Source: Longispora albida DSM 44784
GTDB taxonomy: Bacteria > Actinomycetota > Actinomycetes > Mycobacteriales > Micromonosporaceae
DNA length: 64,000 nucleotides
Direction of reading: 5' to 3'
Assembly: GCF_000379825.1 (NCBI RefSeq)
Contig: NZ_KB903836.1
Location: forward strand, 186,599 to 250,598
The translations under genes and the position numbers were made by a program. Of this stretch, positions 41,982 to 50,912 are shown one piece after another (position 1 is the stretch's first letter; every line of letters begins with the position of its first letter). Under the pieces are notes generated by a model that was not told where the DNA came from, ran no database searches, and worked only from the letters and a program-made list of their open reading frames with translations.

Positions 41982-42668
41982 GTGCGTGTGGCCCGGAAGG
42001 TGGCGGGGCGGGAACTCGCCGGGCTGCTGGTGGTCGGCGCGGTGGCGCTCGGTGCCGTGCTGCTCCTGCGCGGTTCGCGGGGAGAACCGCCGGCTCCCGC
42101 CCCGCCAGTCGCCGCCGCCGAGGCGCTGAGCCTGCTCGCCGGGCTGCGGCAGGAGACGCAGAGCCACTGGGAGAGCTACGACCGGCGTGCGTTCGGTGAG
42201 CCACTGTGGACGGACGACACCGATGCCCCGGACGGGGGCAACGGCTGCGACACCCGCGACGACGTGCTCCGCCGGGACATCCCGGACGGCGACCACGGGA
42301 CCGGGTGCGGGGTGCGGGCCGGGACGCTCCGTGACCCGTACACCGGCCGGGAGCTGTACTACGACCGGCGTCAGGCCAGCGAGATCGAGACCGATCATGT
42401 GGTCGCGCTCGGGGCGGCCTGGCGGTCGGGCGCGTGGGCCTGGGAGCCGCAACGCCGGCGCGCGTTCGCCAACGACACCGGGAACCTGCTCGCTGTCTCG
42501 CGGGCGGCGAACCAGGAGAAACGGAGCCAGACGCCGGACAACTGGCGGCCGCGGCGGGAGTTCTGGTGCGGCTACGCCAGCCGGTACACGATGATCAAGT
42601 CTCGTTATGAGCTGAGCGTGACGGCCACCGAGCGCGACGCCCTGGCGGACATGCTCGGGACCTGCTGA
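41982..42668 (+). CDS. Secreted or membrane-anchored HNH nuclease (DUF1524-like)
   Basis: The roughly 228-residue protein has an N-terminal hydrophobic helix (ELAGLLVVGAVALGAVLLL) followed by an exported domain: GYDTRDDVL-like GCDTRDDVLRRD, ETDHVVALGAAWRSGAWAW, FANDTGNLLAVSRAANQEK and TPDNWRPRREFWCGY. This is the GmrSD_C/DUF1524 HNH-family pattern of secreted actinobacterial nucleases, with catalytic His in DHVV and Asn in NDTGN. Four cysteines could form disulfides. The start is one of the GTG codons at 41982 or 41988. It may scavenge nucleic acids; the role is inferred. Confidence 0.85.
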   Translation: MRVARKVAGRELAGLLVVGAVALGAVLLLRGSRGEPPAPAPPVAAAEALSLLAGLRQETQSHWESYDRRAFGEPLWTDDTDAPDGGNGCDTRDDVLRRDIPDGDHGTGCGVRAGTLRDPYTGRELYYDRRQASEIETDHVVALGAAWRSGAWAWEPQRRRAFANDTGNLLAVSRAANQEKRSQTPDNWRPRREFWCGYASRYTMIKSRYELSVTATERDALADMLGTC

Positions 42669-42669
42669 G

Positions 42670-43611
42670 TCAGAGCGCCGCGACCCGGTCGAACACCCGG
42701 GACTCGCCGACGGCCAGGTCCCACAGGTCCTCGCGGGGCAGGCCGGCGTCCGCCCAGGCCACGCGGGCCTTGTACAGCGGTTCGAGTACGGGTTCGGGTG
42801 TCAGGCCGAAGGTGCCCCAGTGCATGGTCGCCATCTTCGCCGCCCCGAGTTCCCTGGTCGCCTGGACGGCCTCGGCCGGGTCCATGTGGACGGACCGCAT
42901 CATCCAGCGTGGCGAGTAGGCGCCGATCGGCATCAGGGCCACGTCGAGCGCCGGGTATCGTTCGCCGATCTTCTGGAAGTACGGGCCGTAGCCGGTGTCG
43001 CCGGCGAAGAACAGCTGCTCGCCGAGTACCCAGCCGCCCCACAGGCTCTTGCACGTGTCGGTGAGGGTACGGCGGCTCCAGTGGTGTGCCGGGACGAAGC
43101 CGAACGACAGGCCGCCCACCGAGGCCGACTCCCACCAGTCGAGCTCGGCGACCTGCGTGAAGCCCCGCCGGCGGAACCACTTGCCGAGCCCGCCCGGTAC
43201 CAGGACCGGCGTGGCCCGGTGCAGCCGTTTCACGGTCGGCGCGTCCAGGTGGTCGTAGTGGTTGTGGCTGATCACGACGGCGTCGATCCGGGGCAGGTCG
43301 GCCCACGGCACACCGGGCGGGGTGTACCGGGCCGGGATCGCCGGGATCTTGCGCGACCACACCGGGTCGGTCAGCACGGTCAGCCCGCCGATCTGGACGA
43401 CGAAGCTGGCGTGCCCGGCCCAGGTGACGGCGGCCTGGCCCTCGCCGACCACCGGCAGCCCGTCGCGCTTCTCCGGCAGGCCGGGTATGCCGTCGAGGGC
43501 TGTTCCCCGGGGGACGAGGCCGCCCTGCCGGTACACCCTGAGCAGGTCGCGCAGGCTGGGCAGCGGCGCGGACAGCCGGTCGGCGAACGTGCTGGGCCAG
43601 GTGCGTGTCAT
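42670..43611 (-). CDS. Metallo-beta-lactamase-fold hydrolase (UlaG/NAPE-PLD-like)
   Basis: The 313-residue protein has WAGHASFVVQIGGLTVLTDPV, the metal motif SHNHYDHLD (HxHxDH), PAHHWSRRTL, FAGDTGYGPYF and MHWGTFGLTPEP, the layout of the YfhI/N-acyl-phosphatidylethanolamine phospholipase D-like group. The family hydrolyses phosphodiester or ester bonds with zinc; exact substrate unknown. The stop is 1 base from the convergent HNH nuclease stop. Confidence 0.88.
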   Translation of the reverse strand: MTRTWPSTFADRLSAPLPSLRDLLRVYRQGGLVPRGTALDGIPGLPEKRDGLPVVGEGQAAVTWAGHASFVVQIGGLTVLTDPVWSRKIPAIPARYTPPGVPWADLPRIDAVVISHNHYDHLDAPTVKRLHRATPVLVPGGLGKWFRRRGFTQVAELDWWESASVGGLSFGFVPAHHWSRRTLTDTCKSLWGGWVLGEQLFFAGDTGYGPYFQKIGERYPALDVALMPIGAYSPRWMMRSVHMDPAEAVQATRELGAAKMATMHWGTFGLTPEPVLEPLYKARVAWADAGLPREDLWDLAVGESRVFDRVAAL

Positions 43612-43692
43612 GTCCTGATTGTCCACCCTGGTGCGCGGCTGGAGGATCGAATGCCGCAGGAGGTCACAGACTCCATATAGTGAACTAGATCG

Positions 43693-45138
43693 ATGTATGA
43701 TCCCGCAGTGGATCGCCAGCCGTCCGCCCGGCTCCCCGTCGGCCTCGTGGCCCTCGGGGTGAGCACGCTGCTCCTGCTGACCTCCGGTGGCTACGGGTAC
43801 CACCGCGACGAGCTGTACTTCCGGCTGCTGTCGGCGCATCCCGCGTGGGGGTACACCGACCAGCCGCCGTTCACGCCGATGCTGGTGCGCGCCTCGATCT
43901 GGCTGTTCGGGGACACCGTGGAGGCCATCCGCGTGCCAGCCGCGCTGTTCGCCGGCTTCGCCGCCGTGCTGCTGGCCCTGGTCGCGCGGGAGGCCGGCGG
44001 AGACGCGCGGGCACAGGTGCTGGCGGCGCTCGGCGGCGGGGCCAGCGGGTACGCGCTGGTCAACGGGCACCTGGCCGTCACGAGCGGACCGGACCTGGTG
44101 GTGTGGCTGCTGGTGATCCTGTTCGCGCAGCGGGCACTCGGCCGTGGCGAGCCGCGCTGGTGGCTGGCGGCCGGCGTGGCCGCCGGCCTCGGGCTGTACA
44201 ACAAGCACCTGGTCGTCCTGCTGCTGCTCGGGCTCGCCGCCGGGCTGCTGGCCGCCGGTCCGCGCCGGGTACTCGCCTCGCCCTGGCTGTGGGCGGGCGT
44301 GGCGGTGGCGGTGGTGATCGGGGCGCCCAACCTCTGGTACCAGGTAACGAACGGCTTCCCGCAGCTGGAGATGGCCGAGGCCGTCCGGCGCACGAAGGGC
44401 GGCGAGTCCCGGGCCACGCTGCTCCCGATCCAGCTGCTCGTCCTCGGCCCGCTCCTCGTTCCCGTGTGGATCGCGGGGCTCGTGCGGGCGGCCCGGCGGG
44501 CGGAGCTGCGCGCCTTCGCCGTGGCGTACCCGGTGATCCTGGTTCTGGTTTTTGTCACGGCTGGCCAGCCCTACTACCCGTCCGGGCTGCTCCTGGCCCT
44601 GTATGCGATGGGGTGCGTGACTGCCGCGCGCTGGTTCCGGGTGTACGCCTGGCCAGCCGTCGCGCTCAACGTCGTCACGGCCATCGTGATAGCGCTGCCG
44701 ATCGTGCCTGCCGGGCTGCTGGGCAGCACGCCGATCCCCGAGATGCACCCTGGCACCCGCGACCAGATCGGCTGGGAGGCATACGCGGCGCAGGCCGAGG
44801 CCGTCCGCCAGGGCCTGTCACAGGAGGAGCAGGCCATGACGATCGTCCTGACCAGCAACTACGGGGAGGCCGGGGCGCTGCGCCGCTTCGGCGGAACCCC
44901 GGATGTCTACAGTGGGCACAACGAGCTGGCCCGGTTCGGCCCGCCTCCGGAGAGCGCGCGGATCACGATCCTCATCGCGCGCCGGCCCGTCGCCGCGCTC
45001 GGCGCCTGCGAGGAACGCGGCCGGCTGAATAACCAGGCCGGCGTGGACAACGAGGAAGAAGGCGTGCCGATCTGGATCTGCCGCGACCGCCGCGTGCCGT
45101 GGCGCGACCTGTGGCCGCAGCTCAGGCACTACTCGTAG
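43693..45138 (+). CDS. GT39/PMT_2-like polyprenyl-phosphate-sugar glycosyltransferase
   Basis: The 481-residue membrane protein begins with TLLLLTSGGYGYHRDELYFR and WGYTDQPPFTPMLVRAS, the acidic first loop of ArnT/PMT_2-type glycosyltransferases that take sugar from a polyprenyl phosphate on the outer face. About ten hydrophobic segments follow, then a hydrophilic C-terminal domain (TIVLTSNYGEAGALRRFG). TATAGT (43675-43680) just upstream is a good -10, placing transcription start close to ATG 43693; GTG 43708 is an alternative. It overlaps the HAD gene by 10 bases at the 3' end. Confidence 0.88.
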   Translation: MYDPAVDRQPSARLPVGLVALGVSTLLLLTSGGYGYHRDELYFRLLSAHPAWGYTDQPPFTPMLVRASIWLFGDTVEAIRVPAALFAGFAAVLLALVAREAGGDARAQVLAALGGGASGYALVNGHLAVTSGPDLVVWLLVILFAQRALGRGEPRWWLAAGVAAGLGLYNKHLVVLLLLGLAAGLLAAGPRRVLASPWLWAGVAVAVVIGAPNLWYQVTNGFPQLEMAEAVRRTKGGESRATLLPIQLLVLGPLLVPVWIAGLVRAARRAELRAFAVAYPVILVLVFVTAGQPYYPSGLLLALYAMGCVTAARWFRVYAWPAVALNVVTAIVIALPIVPAGLLGSTPIPEMHPGTRDQIGWEAYAAQAEAVRQGLSQEEQAMTIVLTSNYGEAGALRRFGGTPDVYSGHNELARFGPPPESARITILIARRPVAALGACEERGRLNNQAGVDNEEEGVPIWICRDRRVPWRDLWPQLRHYS

Positions 45139-45923
45139 ATCCGCTCCAGGACCAGGGCCACGCCGTCGTCGTTGTTGCTCGCTGTCCGCTGGTGGCCTGC
45201 GGCCTGGACCTCCGGATGCGCGTTCGCCATCGTGTACGCCGTGCCGGCCCAGCTCAGCATGCCGAGGTCGTTGATGCCGTCCCCGAACGCGAGCACGTCG
45301 GCAGCCGTCAGGCCCAGGCTCGCGCTGTAGGCGGCCAGGGTACTCACCTTCGTCACGCCCGGCGCGCTGATCTCCAGCAGGCCCGCCCCGCCGGAGTGCG
45401 TGATCTCGGCGAGGTGGCCCGCCGCCGCGCGGGCCGGGCCGAGCATCGCGTCGGCGGTGAGGTCCGGGGCGTGCACGAGCAGCTTGCTGATCCGGGCAGC
45501 GTGGCCTAGCGCGGCCTCCACATCGGGCACCTCCAGCTCGATGCCCGGCCCGTCGTGGCCGCAGCGCCAGGTGAACGATGGCAGGCAGTACACCAGGTCG
45601 CCGGTCTCCACCGCGCAGCCGGCCGAGGGCAGCGCCACGCTGATCGCCTCGACGAGCTTGCGCGTCACGGCCGGTTCGAGCGACCGCTCGGCGAGAACTT
45701 CCCTCGTACCGGGCGCGTACGTGATCGCGCCGTTCGAGCAGATCGCCGCGTCGGCGTACCCGCCGAGCCAGTCGATGAACCGTGGCGGCCGGGCCGTGAC
45801 CGGCACGACGAGCGCCCCGCGCGACCGGGCGAGCGCGAGGGCCGCCTTGGTGCGATCGGAGAGGACGCCGCCGGTACGCAGCAGGGTTCCGTCAAGGTCG
45901 GTGGCGATGAGACGCGGCAGCAT
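45129..45923 (-). CDS. Cof-type HAD-family phosphatase
   Basis: The 264-residue protein has LIATDLDGTLLRTGG (nucleophile DLDGT), VVPVTARPPR, ISAPGVTKVSTLAAY (Lys) and VLAFGDGINDLGML, with a cap domain between. This is class IIB HAD (Cof/YidA), hydrolysing sugar phosphates or similar small molecules. It ends inside the last 10 bases of the convergent glycosyltransferase gene. Confidence 0.9.
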   Translation of the reverse strand: MLPRLIATDLDGTLLRTGGVLSDRTKAALALARSRGALVVPVTARPPRFIDWLGGYADAAICSNGAITYAPGTREVLAERSLEPAVTRKLVEAISVALPSAGCAVETGDLVYCLPSFTWRCGHDGPGIELEVPDVEAALGHAARISKLLVHAPDLTADAMLGPARAAAGHLAEITHSGGAGLLEISAPGVTKVSTLAAYSASLGLTAADVLAFGDGINDLGMLSWAGTAYTMANAHPEVQAAGHQRTASNNDDGVALVLERIYE

Positions 45924-45996
45924 CCGCCGATTCTGCCAGCACCCCCGTGAACCCTGCCCGGTGGATCTTGCCAGCGCGAGCCGGGTCCCTGAAGTC

Positions 45997-46878
45997 CTAC
46001 CGGCCAGGCCCCAGCGCCCCGGCGATCCGGTTGAGCATGGGGCGCGAGTCCGACACGCGCCAGGCCAGCGCGATGCCGCACCGGTGGGCCGGCGGCAGCG
46101 GGACGAAGGTGAGGCCGGAGCGGGCGTAGTGCTCCCCGGTACTGAGGCTGCTCAGCGCGAGCCCCTGCCCGGCGGCGGCCAGCTCGAGGATCTCCTCGAT
46201 GGACGCGCACTCGGTGACGCCGGCGATGTCGGTGATCCCGAGGTGGCCCGGATGCCGGAAAGCCTGGTACCGCCGGTCGGGTGTGCCGGGCACCAGCCAC
46301 CGCTGCCCGGCCAGGTCGGACGGCTCGATCGTGTGGCGCGCGGCCAGCGGGTGGCCGGCCGGGAGCGCGATGGCCCGCTGGTCCGTCGACAGCGGAAGGA
46401 CGGCCAGCGCCTCGTCCCCGCCGAGCGGCGGCCAGACGATCGCCAGGTCACTGGCCCCGGACAGCAGCCCGCACGACGGATCGTCGAAGTCGTACCTGCG
46501 CAGCCGCAGCTCCCGCCCCGACTCCCGCTCGATGACCTCCAGTACCCGCCGGGTGTCCGACGCCGCGGCCTCCCCGAGAAACCCGATGGTCAGCGGCGCG
46601 GCGTCCCGGCCCGCCAGCAGCGACCCGAGGTCGTCCGCGGCGCTGACCAGGGCCGTGGCGTGGGGCAGGACGCGCCGTCCGTGTTCGGTGAGCCGGACCC
46701 CGTCGCGTTCCCGGTGCAGGAGCTGCTGCCCGGCGCTGTCCTCGAACCGCCGGACCGCCGCGCTGAGCGTCGGCTGGCTGACCCCGAGCTCCCGGGCGGC
46801 CGCACGGAACGATCCGGCGGCGGCGACAGCGGCGAACGCGCGGACGGCTGGCAGGGTGATCTCGGGGGTGCGCTCCAC
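45997..46878 (-). CDS. LysR-family transcriptional regulator
   Basis: The 293-residue protein has the LysR HTH (LPAVRAFAAVAAAGSFRAAARELGVSQPTLSAAVRRFE) and a periplasmic-binding-like effector domain (PLTIGFLGEAAASDT; ELAAAGQGLALSSL). GTG 46878 starts the protein. It is divergent from a GNAT acetyltransferase gene, with two T-N11-A dyads between them, so it very likely controls that gene and itself. Confidence 0.93.
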   Translation of the reverse strand: MERTPEITLPAVRAFAAVAAAGSFRAAARELGVSQPTLSAAVRRFEDSAGQQLLHRERDGVRLTEHGRRVLPHATALVSAADDLGSLLAGRDAAPLTIGFLGEAAASDTRRVLEVIERESGRELRLRRYDFDDPSCGLLSGASDLAIVWPPLGGDEALAVLPLSTDQRAIALPAGHPLAARHTIEPSDLAGQRWLVPGTPDRRYQAFRHPGHLGITDIAGVTECASIEEILELAAAGQGLALSSLSTGEHYARSGLTFVPLPPAHRCGIALAWRVSDSRPMLNRIAGALGPGR

Positions 46879-46887
46879 GCAGCGACA

Positions 46888-46920
46888 ATAGCCTCAGGCT
46901 ATCGGGTTAGCCACACGCTA
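46888..46920. promoter_or_regulatory. Two LysR-type T-N11-A boxes
   Basis: ATAGCC-tca-GGCTAT (46888-46902) and TAGC-cacac-GCTA (46908-46920) share the TAGC...GCTA core and each contains T-N11-A. They sit 10-42 bases from the lysR start, facing the divergent GNAT gene, as expected for recognition and activation sites of the adjacent LysR protein. Confidence 0.7.
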
Positions 46921-46957
46921 TCGGGTACCCGGGGCGGCCATCAGGCAGGCTGTACCC

Positions 46958-47779
46958 ATGATCGGAAGCATGAACGGGACCATCCGCCGGCTCGGCGTCG
47001 CCGAACTGCCCGCCTGCATGGCGCTCGCCGCCGACCGGGGCTGGCAGCCAGAGGAAGCCAAGTGGCGGCTGCTGTTCTCCGTCGGCGAGGTGTACGGGCT
47101 CGAACTCGGCGGGCAGGTCATCGCCACGGCGACGCTCACCCGGTACGGGACCGGCCTCGGCGCGATCAGCATGGTCCTCGTCGCGGCCGCCCACGAGGGC
47201 AAGGGCCACGGCCGCCGCATCATGAACCACCTCATCGACGCGGCGGGCCCGGAAACGACGGTGTTCCTGCACGCGACCCCGATGGGCCAGCCGCTCTACG
47301 AGAAGCTCGGCTTCCGCGTGACCCACCACGTCGGCATGCACGCCGGGACGATGGACGTGCCCCCGGCCAGGATCTCCCGCCCCGCCACCCACGCCGACCT
47401 GCCGGACCTGATCGCCCTCGACGCGAAGATCTTCGGCGTGGAACGGGCGGACCTGGTGACCCGGCTGCTGGACTTCGCCGCCAGCGTGCGGATCGCCCTC
47501 GACGGCTCCGGCTACGCCGCGGCCTGGGACAACACCAGCAACCACGTCATCGGGCCACTCCTGGCCGGCTCGCTGACCACAGCGCAGGGGCTCGTCAGTG
47601 ACCTGGCGGCGGACGTGGCGGGGCCGGTACGCCTCGACCTCGACGACCCGGCCCTCACGTCCTGGGCCCTCGGCCACGGAGCCCAGCTCTTCGCGTCCGG
47701 CACCTTCATGGTGCGCGGCGCCGGCATGCCCGGCCTCCGCGCACACGTCTGGTCCCCGGTGATGCAGGCCCTCGGCTGA
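46958..47779 (+). CDS. GNAT-family N-acetyltransferase, probable LysR target
   Basis: The 273-residue protein has a GNAT core at residues 5-110 (ISMVLVAAAHEGKGHGRRIMNHLIDAAG for CoA binding; PLYEKLGFRVTHHVGMH) and a second, C-terminal GNAT-like domain (AWDNTSNHVIGPLLAG; LTSWALGHGAQLFASGTFMVRG), a double build known in YdaF/Eis-like relatives. Substrate unknown. ATG 46958 or ATG 46970 (with GGAAG upstream) begins it. Confidence 0.85.
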   Translation: MIGSMNGTIRRLGVAELPACMALAADRGWQPEEAKWRLLFSVGEVYGLELGGQVIATATLTRYGTGLGAISMVLVAAAHEGKGHGRRIMNHLIDAAGPETTVFLHATPMGQPLYEKLGFRVTHHVGMHAGTMDVPPARISRPATHADLPDLIALDAKIFGVERADLVTRLLDFAASVRIALDGSGYAAAWDNTSNHVIGPLLAGSLTTAQGLVSDLAADVAGPVRLDLDDPALTSWALGHGAQLFASGTFMVRGAGMPGLRAHVWSPVMQALG

Positions 47780-47811
47780 CCGGTACCGGGCGCGGCGCGA
47801 GGGCTCAGCGA

Positions 47812-48741
47812 TCACGGACGGGACATGGTGATCTGCCGCTCGAAGTTCACGTAACCGGCGCGCTCGAAAGCCCTGGCCATCGGCACGTTGCCCAGGTCGG
47901 TGGCCGCCCGGATCCGGGGCATGCCGGCCTCGGCGAGGATCCGGGTACCCGCGGCGAGAATGTCGTCGATGTATCCCTGCCCGCGATGTGCGGGCAGCAC
48001 GCCGATGTAGGCGATCACCGGGTTGTACGGGTTGTGCGCGCCGACGACGAACCCGACCGGCTCGCCGCCGGGCAGCTCGGCGATCTGCCACCAGTCCCGG
48101 GGGCTGGTGTAGTGCGCGAACTCGCCGTCGTAGTGATCGGCCGCGGCCTCCTCCGGCGTCATCCGGGTCAGGTCCTCCTGGCTGTGCGCGTCCAGGGTGC
48201 CGTCGAGTACCTGGGTCATCAGGCCGATCAGCTCCTCCCGGCCCGACACCGGCCGGAAGTTCAGCCGGCCGGCAGGCTCCGCCAGCGGGGTACCCGGGCG
48301 CCACTCCAGCCGCAGCCGCTCGACCTGGAAGACCCACCCGGCCCGTTCCACGACAGCCGTCCGGTCGGCGACCACCTGCCCCGCCTCGGGATCCTCACGC
48401 CAGTCCGGCGGGATGAACCGGATGTAGTCCGGTGCCTGCGTACCAGCCGGGAGCACCTCGGCCATCGAGGCTTCCAGGAGCCGCACGCCGACCTCGACCC
48501 GGTCCGGGGCCTCGCCGTCGAGGTCGAGGAAGTCCAGGACATCGGGGACGGCGGCGCCGGGCTGCGACCACCAGGCGAGCCGGGCGACCGGGCGGCCTTC
48601 GCGCAGCGCCAGCCACATCCACTCCGGACGGCGGCGGCCGGTGCTGAGGTCGTCGGCCAGCTCGTGGTCGAGGGAGTAGCTCAGGCTGGTGAACAGGCCG
48701 AGTTCCTCAGCGCCGGTGATGGTACGGATAACCAGGGACAA
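47812..48741 (-). CDS. GNAT-family N-acetyltransferase, tandem type
   Basis: The 309-residue protein has an N-terminal degenerate acetyltransferase part and a C-terminal GNAT domain with VIAYIGVLPAHRGQGYIDDILAAGTRILAE and GNVPMARAFERAGYVNFER. Relatives are uncharacterised acyltransferases. The start is TTG 48741, with AGGAG 7 bases upstream; no ATG or GTG is near. It is read in the same direction as the SRAP gene upstream, 69 bases away. Confidence 0.83.
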   Translation of the reverse strand: MSLVIRTITGAEELGLFTSLSYSLDHELADDLSTGRRRPEWMWLALREGRPVARLAWWSQPGAAVPDVLDFLDLDGEAPDRVEVGVRLLEASMAEVLPAGTQAPDYIRFIPPDWREDPEAGQVVADRTAVVERAGWVFQVERLRLEWRPGTPLAEPAGRLNFRPVSGREELIGLMTQVLDGTLDAHSQEDLTRMTPEEAAADHYDGEFAHYTSPRDWWQIAELPGGEPVGFVVGAHNPYNPVIAYIGVLPAHRGQGYIDDILAAGTRILAEAGMPRIRAATDLGNVPMARAFERAGYVNFERQITMSRP

Positions 48742-48810
48742 GCCAGACTCCTGACAAAAGATGATCTTCGCCAGGAGGCTACCAACCTGCGGCGCTGACG
48801 GCGCTGGCAG

Positions 48811-49542
48811 TCAGCTGGCCGGCTCGAGCAGGTGCTCGTCGTTGGCCTTCACCTGGTTGATCCTGGGGGAGATGCGGTACGCGGTCACGAGGCCGGTCGC
48901 GGGTTCCAGGAGGCTGACAGCGGCTGCCGGGTCGCTCAGGGCCGGGTCCAGCCAGTCGTCCCACGAGCCTGCCGGGACCGTCATCGGCGTGCGGTCATGG
49001 ATGTGACCGAGGTGGTCCTCGGCGGTGGTGGTCAGGATCGTCATCGACAGTACCCACGCGCCGGGCGCGCTGACGTCACCGACCTCGGGATCACGCCAGT
49101 ACCCGTACAGCCCGGCCAGGTGCAGCATCTCCCCGTCGCCGCCCTGGGGCCTGAGGTACCAGGGCAGCTTCGACTTCCCATCGTCACCCGTGGTCCACTC
49201 GATGTACCCGGACGCGGGGACGATGCAGCGCCGGGTACGGATGCCCTTCTTGAACGACGGCAGCTCGGCAGCCGTCTCGGCGCGCGCGTTGATCAGAGGC
49301 TTCGCGCCCCGCAGGCTCTTCACCCATGGCGGCAGCAGCCCCCACCGCGCGGCGTGCAGTCTCCGGACAGCCTCGCCGTCCTCGCCTGCCCGTTCGAGGA
49401 TCGCGGGGACGACGTTCGTCGGCGCGACGTTGTAGGACGGCAGCACCGTGAACTCCGGCGCCGAGCCGTCGGGCATCGGCTCCGCCCGGTACAGGGCCGC
49501 GAGAGCCTGCGGGGTGGCCTTGACCGTGTAGCGACCGCACAT
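48811..49542 (-). CDS. yedK: SRAP/YedK abasic-site processing protein
   Basis: The 243-residue protein begins MCGRYTV, whose Cys2 becomes the N-terminal catalytic residue after Met removal. It contains YNVAPTNVVPAI, RWGLLPPWV, INARAETAAELPSFK, CIVPASGYIEW and a His in HDRTPMTVP, all conserved in HMCES/YedK. It covalently traps abasic sites in single-stranded DNA as a thiazolidine and protects them from breakage. Confidence 0.95.
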   Translation of the reverse strand: MCGRYTVKATPQALAALYRAEPMPDGSAPEFTVLPSYNVAPTNVVPAILERAGEDGEAVRRLHAARWGLLPPWVKSLRGAKPLINARAETAAELPSFKKGIRTRRCIVPASGYIEWTTGDDGKSKLPWYLRPQGGDGEMLHLAGLYGYWRDPEVGDVSAPGAWVLSMTILTTTAEDHLGHIHDRTPMTVPAGSWDDWLDPALSDPAAAVSLLEPATGLVTAYRISPRINQVKANDEHLLEPAS

Positions 49543-49622
49543 CGAAACCTACCGGTACGTTGACACCCGGCGAGGCTACGCCGGGAACGGGTTGAGTCAC
49601 GCAGGGGTCCAGGGTAACCATG

Positions 49623-49638
49623 ACGGCTGGGAAGCCGT
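49623..49638 (-). terminator. Short hairpin between same-strand genes
   Basis: ACGGCT-ggga-AGCCGT forms a perfect 6-bp stem between the DHFR-like gene stop and the yedK start on the minus strand. It may be a weak terminator. Confidence 0.35.
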
Positions 49639-49660
49639 GATGGCGAAGTAAGCGCTGATG

Positions 49661-50224
49661 TCAGGCCGGAGTGGCGGGGGCGCGCCTGTAGCGCTCGTAG
49701 ATCACACGCGAGCCGAAGGTCCTGGTCTCGACCAGGTCCAGCCGGACGTCCCCGGTGACCGGGGGGAGGAACGGCGTGCCGCCGCCCACGACGATCGGAT
49801 TGCGGAACATCCTCAGCTCGTCGACGAGGCCGAGTTCGACGGCTGCGGCGGCCAGGCCCGCACCGCCGATCGCGACATCCCTGTCAGTCGTGCCGAGCAC
49901 CGTGGCGACCTCCTCGGCCACGGACCCCCGGGCAAGCCGGGCATTGCCCTGGACGCTGCCGAGCGTCCGGCTGAAGACGACTTTCGGGAGGGCGCTCCAC
50001 ACGCCGGCGAACGCATCGCCGAGTTCTTCCTCCCGTAGCGAGGGATCCGTCTCCCACACCAGCATGGTCTCGTAGAGCCTGCGGCCCAGCAGCATGCCGC
50101 CGAGTTCACGGGTCTGCGCGAGATGGAACCGGAACTGCTCCTCGCTGGGCTCCGACCACCCGAACGCCCCTTCGCGATCGGCGATGAAGCCGTCCACCGA
50201 AACGCTCATCGAGTAGATCAGCAT
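49661..50224 (-). CDS. Dihydrofolate-reductase-fold (RibD C-terminal-like) protein
   Basis: The 187-residue protein begins LIYSMSVSVDGFIADREGAFGW and has LGGMLLGRRLYETM, VVFSRTLGSVQGNARLARG, DVAIGGAGLAAAAVELGLVDELRMF and NPIVVGGGTPFLP. This is the YyaP/YwjB-type reductase family with a DHFR fold and NADPH-binding GGG motif. It is not a true folate enzyme by sequence; substrate unknown. Confidence 0.88.
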   Translation of the reverse strand: MLIYSMSVSVDGFIADREGAFGWSEPSEEQFRFHLAQTRELGGMLLGRRLYETMLVWETDPSLREEELGDAFAGVWSALPKVVFSRTLGSVQGNARLARGSVAEEVATVLGTTDRDVAIGGAGLAAAAVELGLVDELRMFRNPIVVGGGTPFLPPVTGDVRLDLVETRTFGSRVIYERYRRAPATPA

Positions 50225-50368
50225 GGTTGCAGGATACGTGCCTGTTCCCGTGTGATCGTGGCGTTCGGGCAGCACACCCGGCAGCGGAAGGGGCCGCGGG
50301 TGTAGCTTGGGCGCGCGTCGATCACCGGCGAAAGATTCACCGAAGTCACCGGCATCGGAGTGGGCCTG

Positions 50369-50842
50369 ATGGGGCTGTGGGCAAGGATCATCGTGGTCAG
50401 GGCGGAGTCGGCCGAGGATGTCGATGCCGACCTCGTCGAGTCCGTCATCGTTGACGACCTGCCGCTGCGCGAAGGGTGGCGGCGAATCGTGCTGACAGGC
50501 ACCAGCCATCAGGCCCTGGTGGACGAGGTGCGCGTTCTCGCGGAGAACTCGGGCACACACGTTCTCGGCGCCAGGGTGCTCGGCAGCGCGTGCGCAGTCC
50601 TGGCCGGGGCGGATCCGGACGGCTCGTGGTGGCAGACATCCCTCCACGAGCGGGTGTTCGCGGCACACGGCGCCCCGCTGGTGGGGGAGCCCGTGCTCGA
50701 GGCGGCACCGAAGGTGGTGGCCTGGGCGGAACGAGCCGGGCTGAGAAGCGATCCGCGACTGATCGGCCGGGCACTGGCCGCCTGTGAGGATTCAGCAGAG
50801 CGCACGTTCGACGGGCTGATCGTGGCACTGGACCTGGCCTGA
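50369..50842 (+). CDS. Hypothetical protein
   Basis: The 157-residue protein (GLWARIIVVRAESAEDVDADLVES; LREGWRRIVLTGTSHQALVDEV; LAACEDSAERTFDGLIVALDL) looks like an alpha/beta globular protein with no motif that I recognise. It starts with ATG 50369 or GTG 50360; there is no good ribosome binding site. Codon pattern is normal for the genome. Confidence 0.6.
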   Translation: MGLWARIIVVRAESAEDVDADLVESVIVDDLPLREGWRRIVLTGTSHQALVDEVRVLAENSGTHVLGARVLGSACAVLAGADPDGSWWQTSLHERVFAAHGAPLVGEPVLEAAPKVVAWAERAGLRSDPRLIGRALAACEDSAERTFDGLIVALDLA

Positions 50843-50912
50843 CGCCATCGTGCCGCCGGCTACCAGCCCGTTATGGTGGTCCGGTCCCGCGCTGGCTGTG
50901 CAAGGAGGTTTG

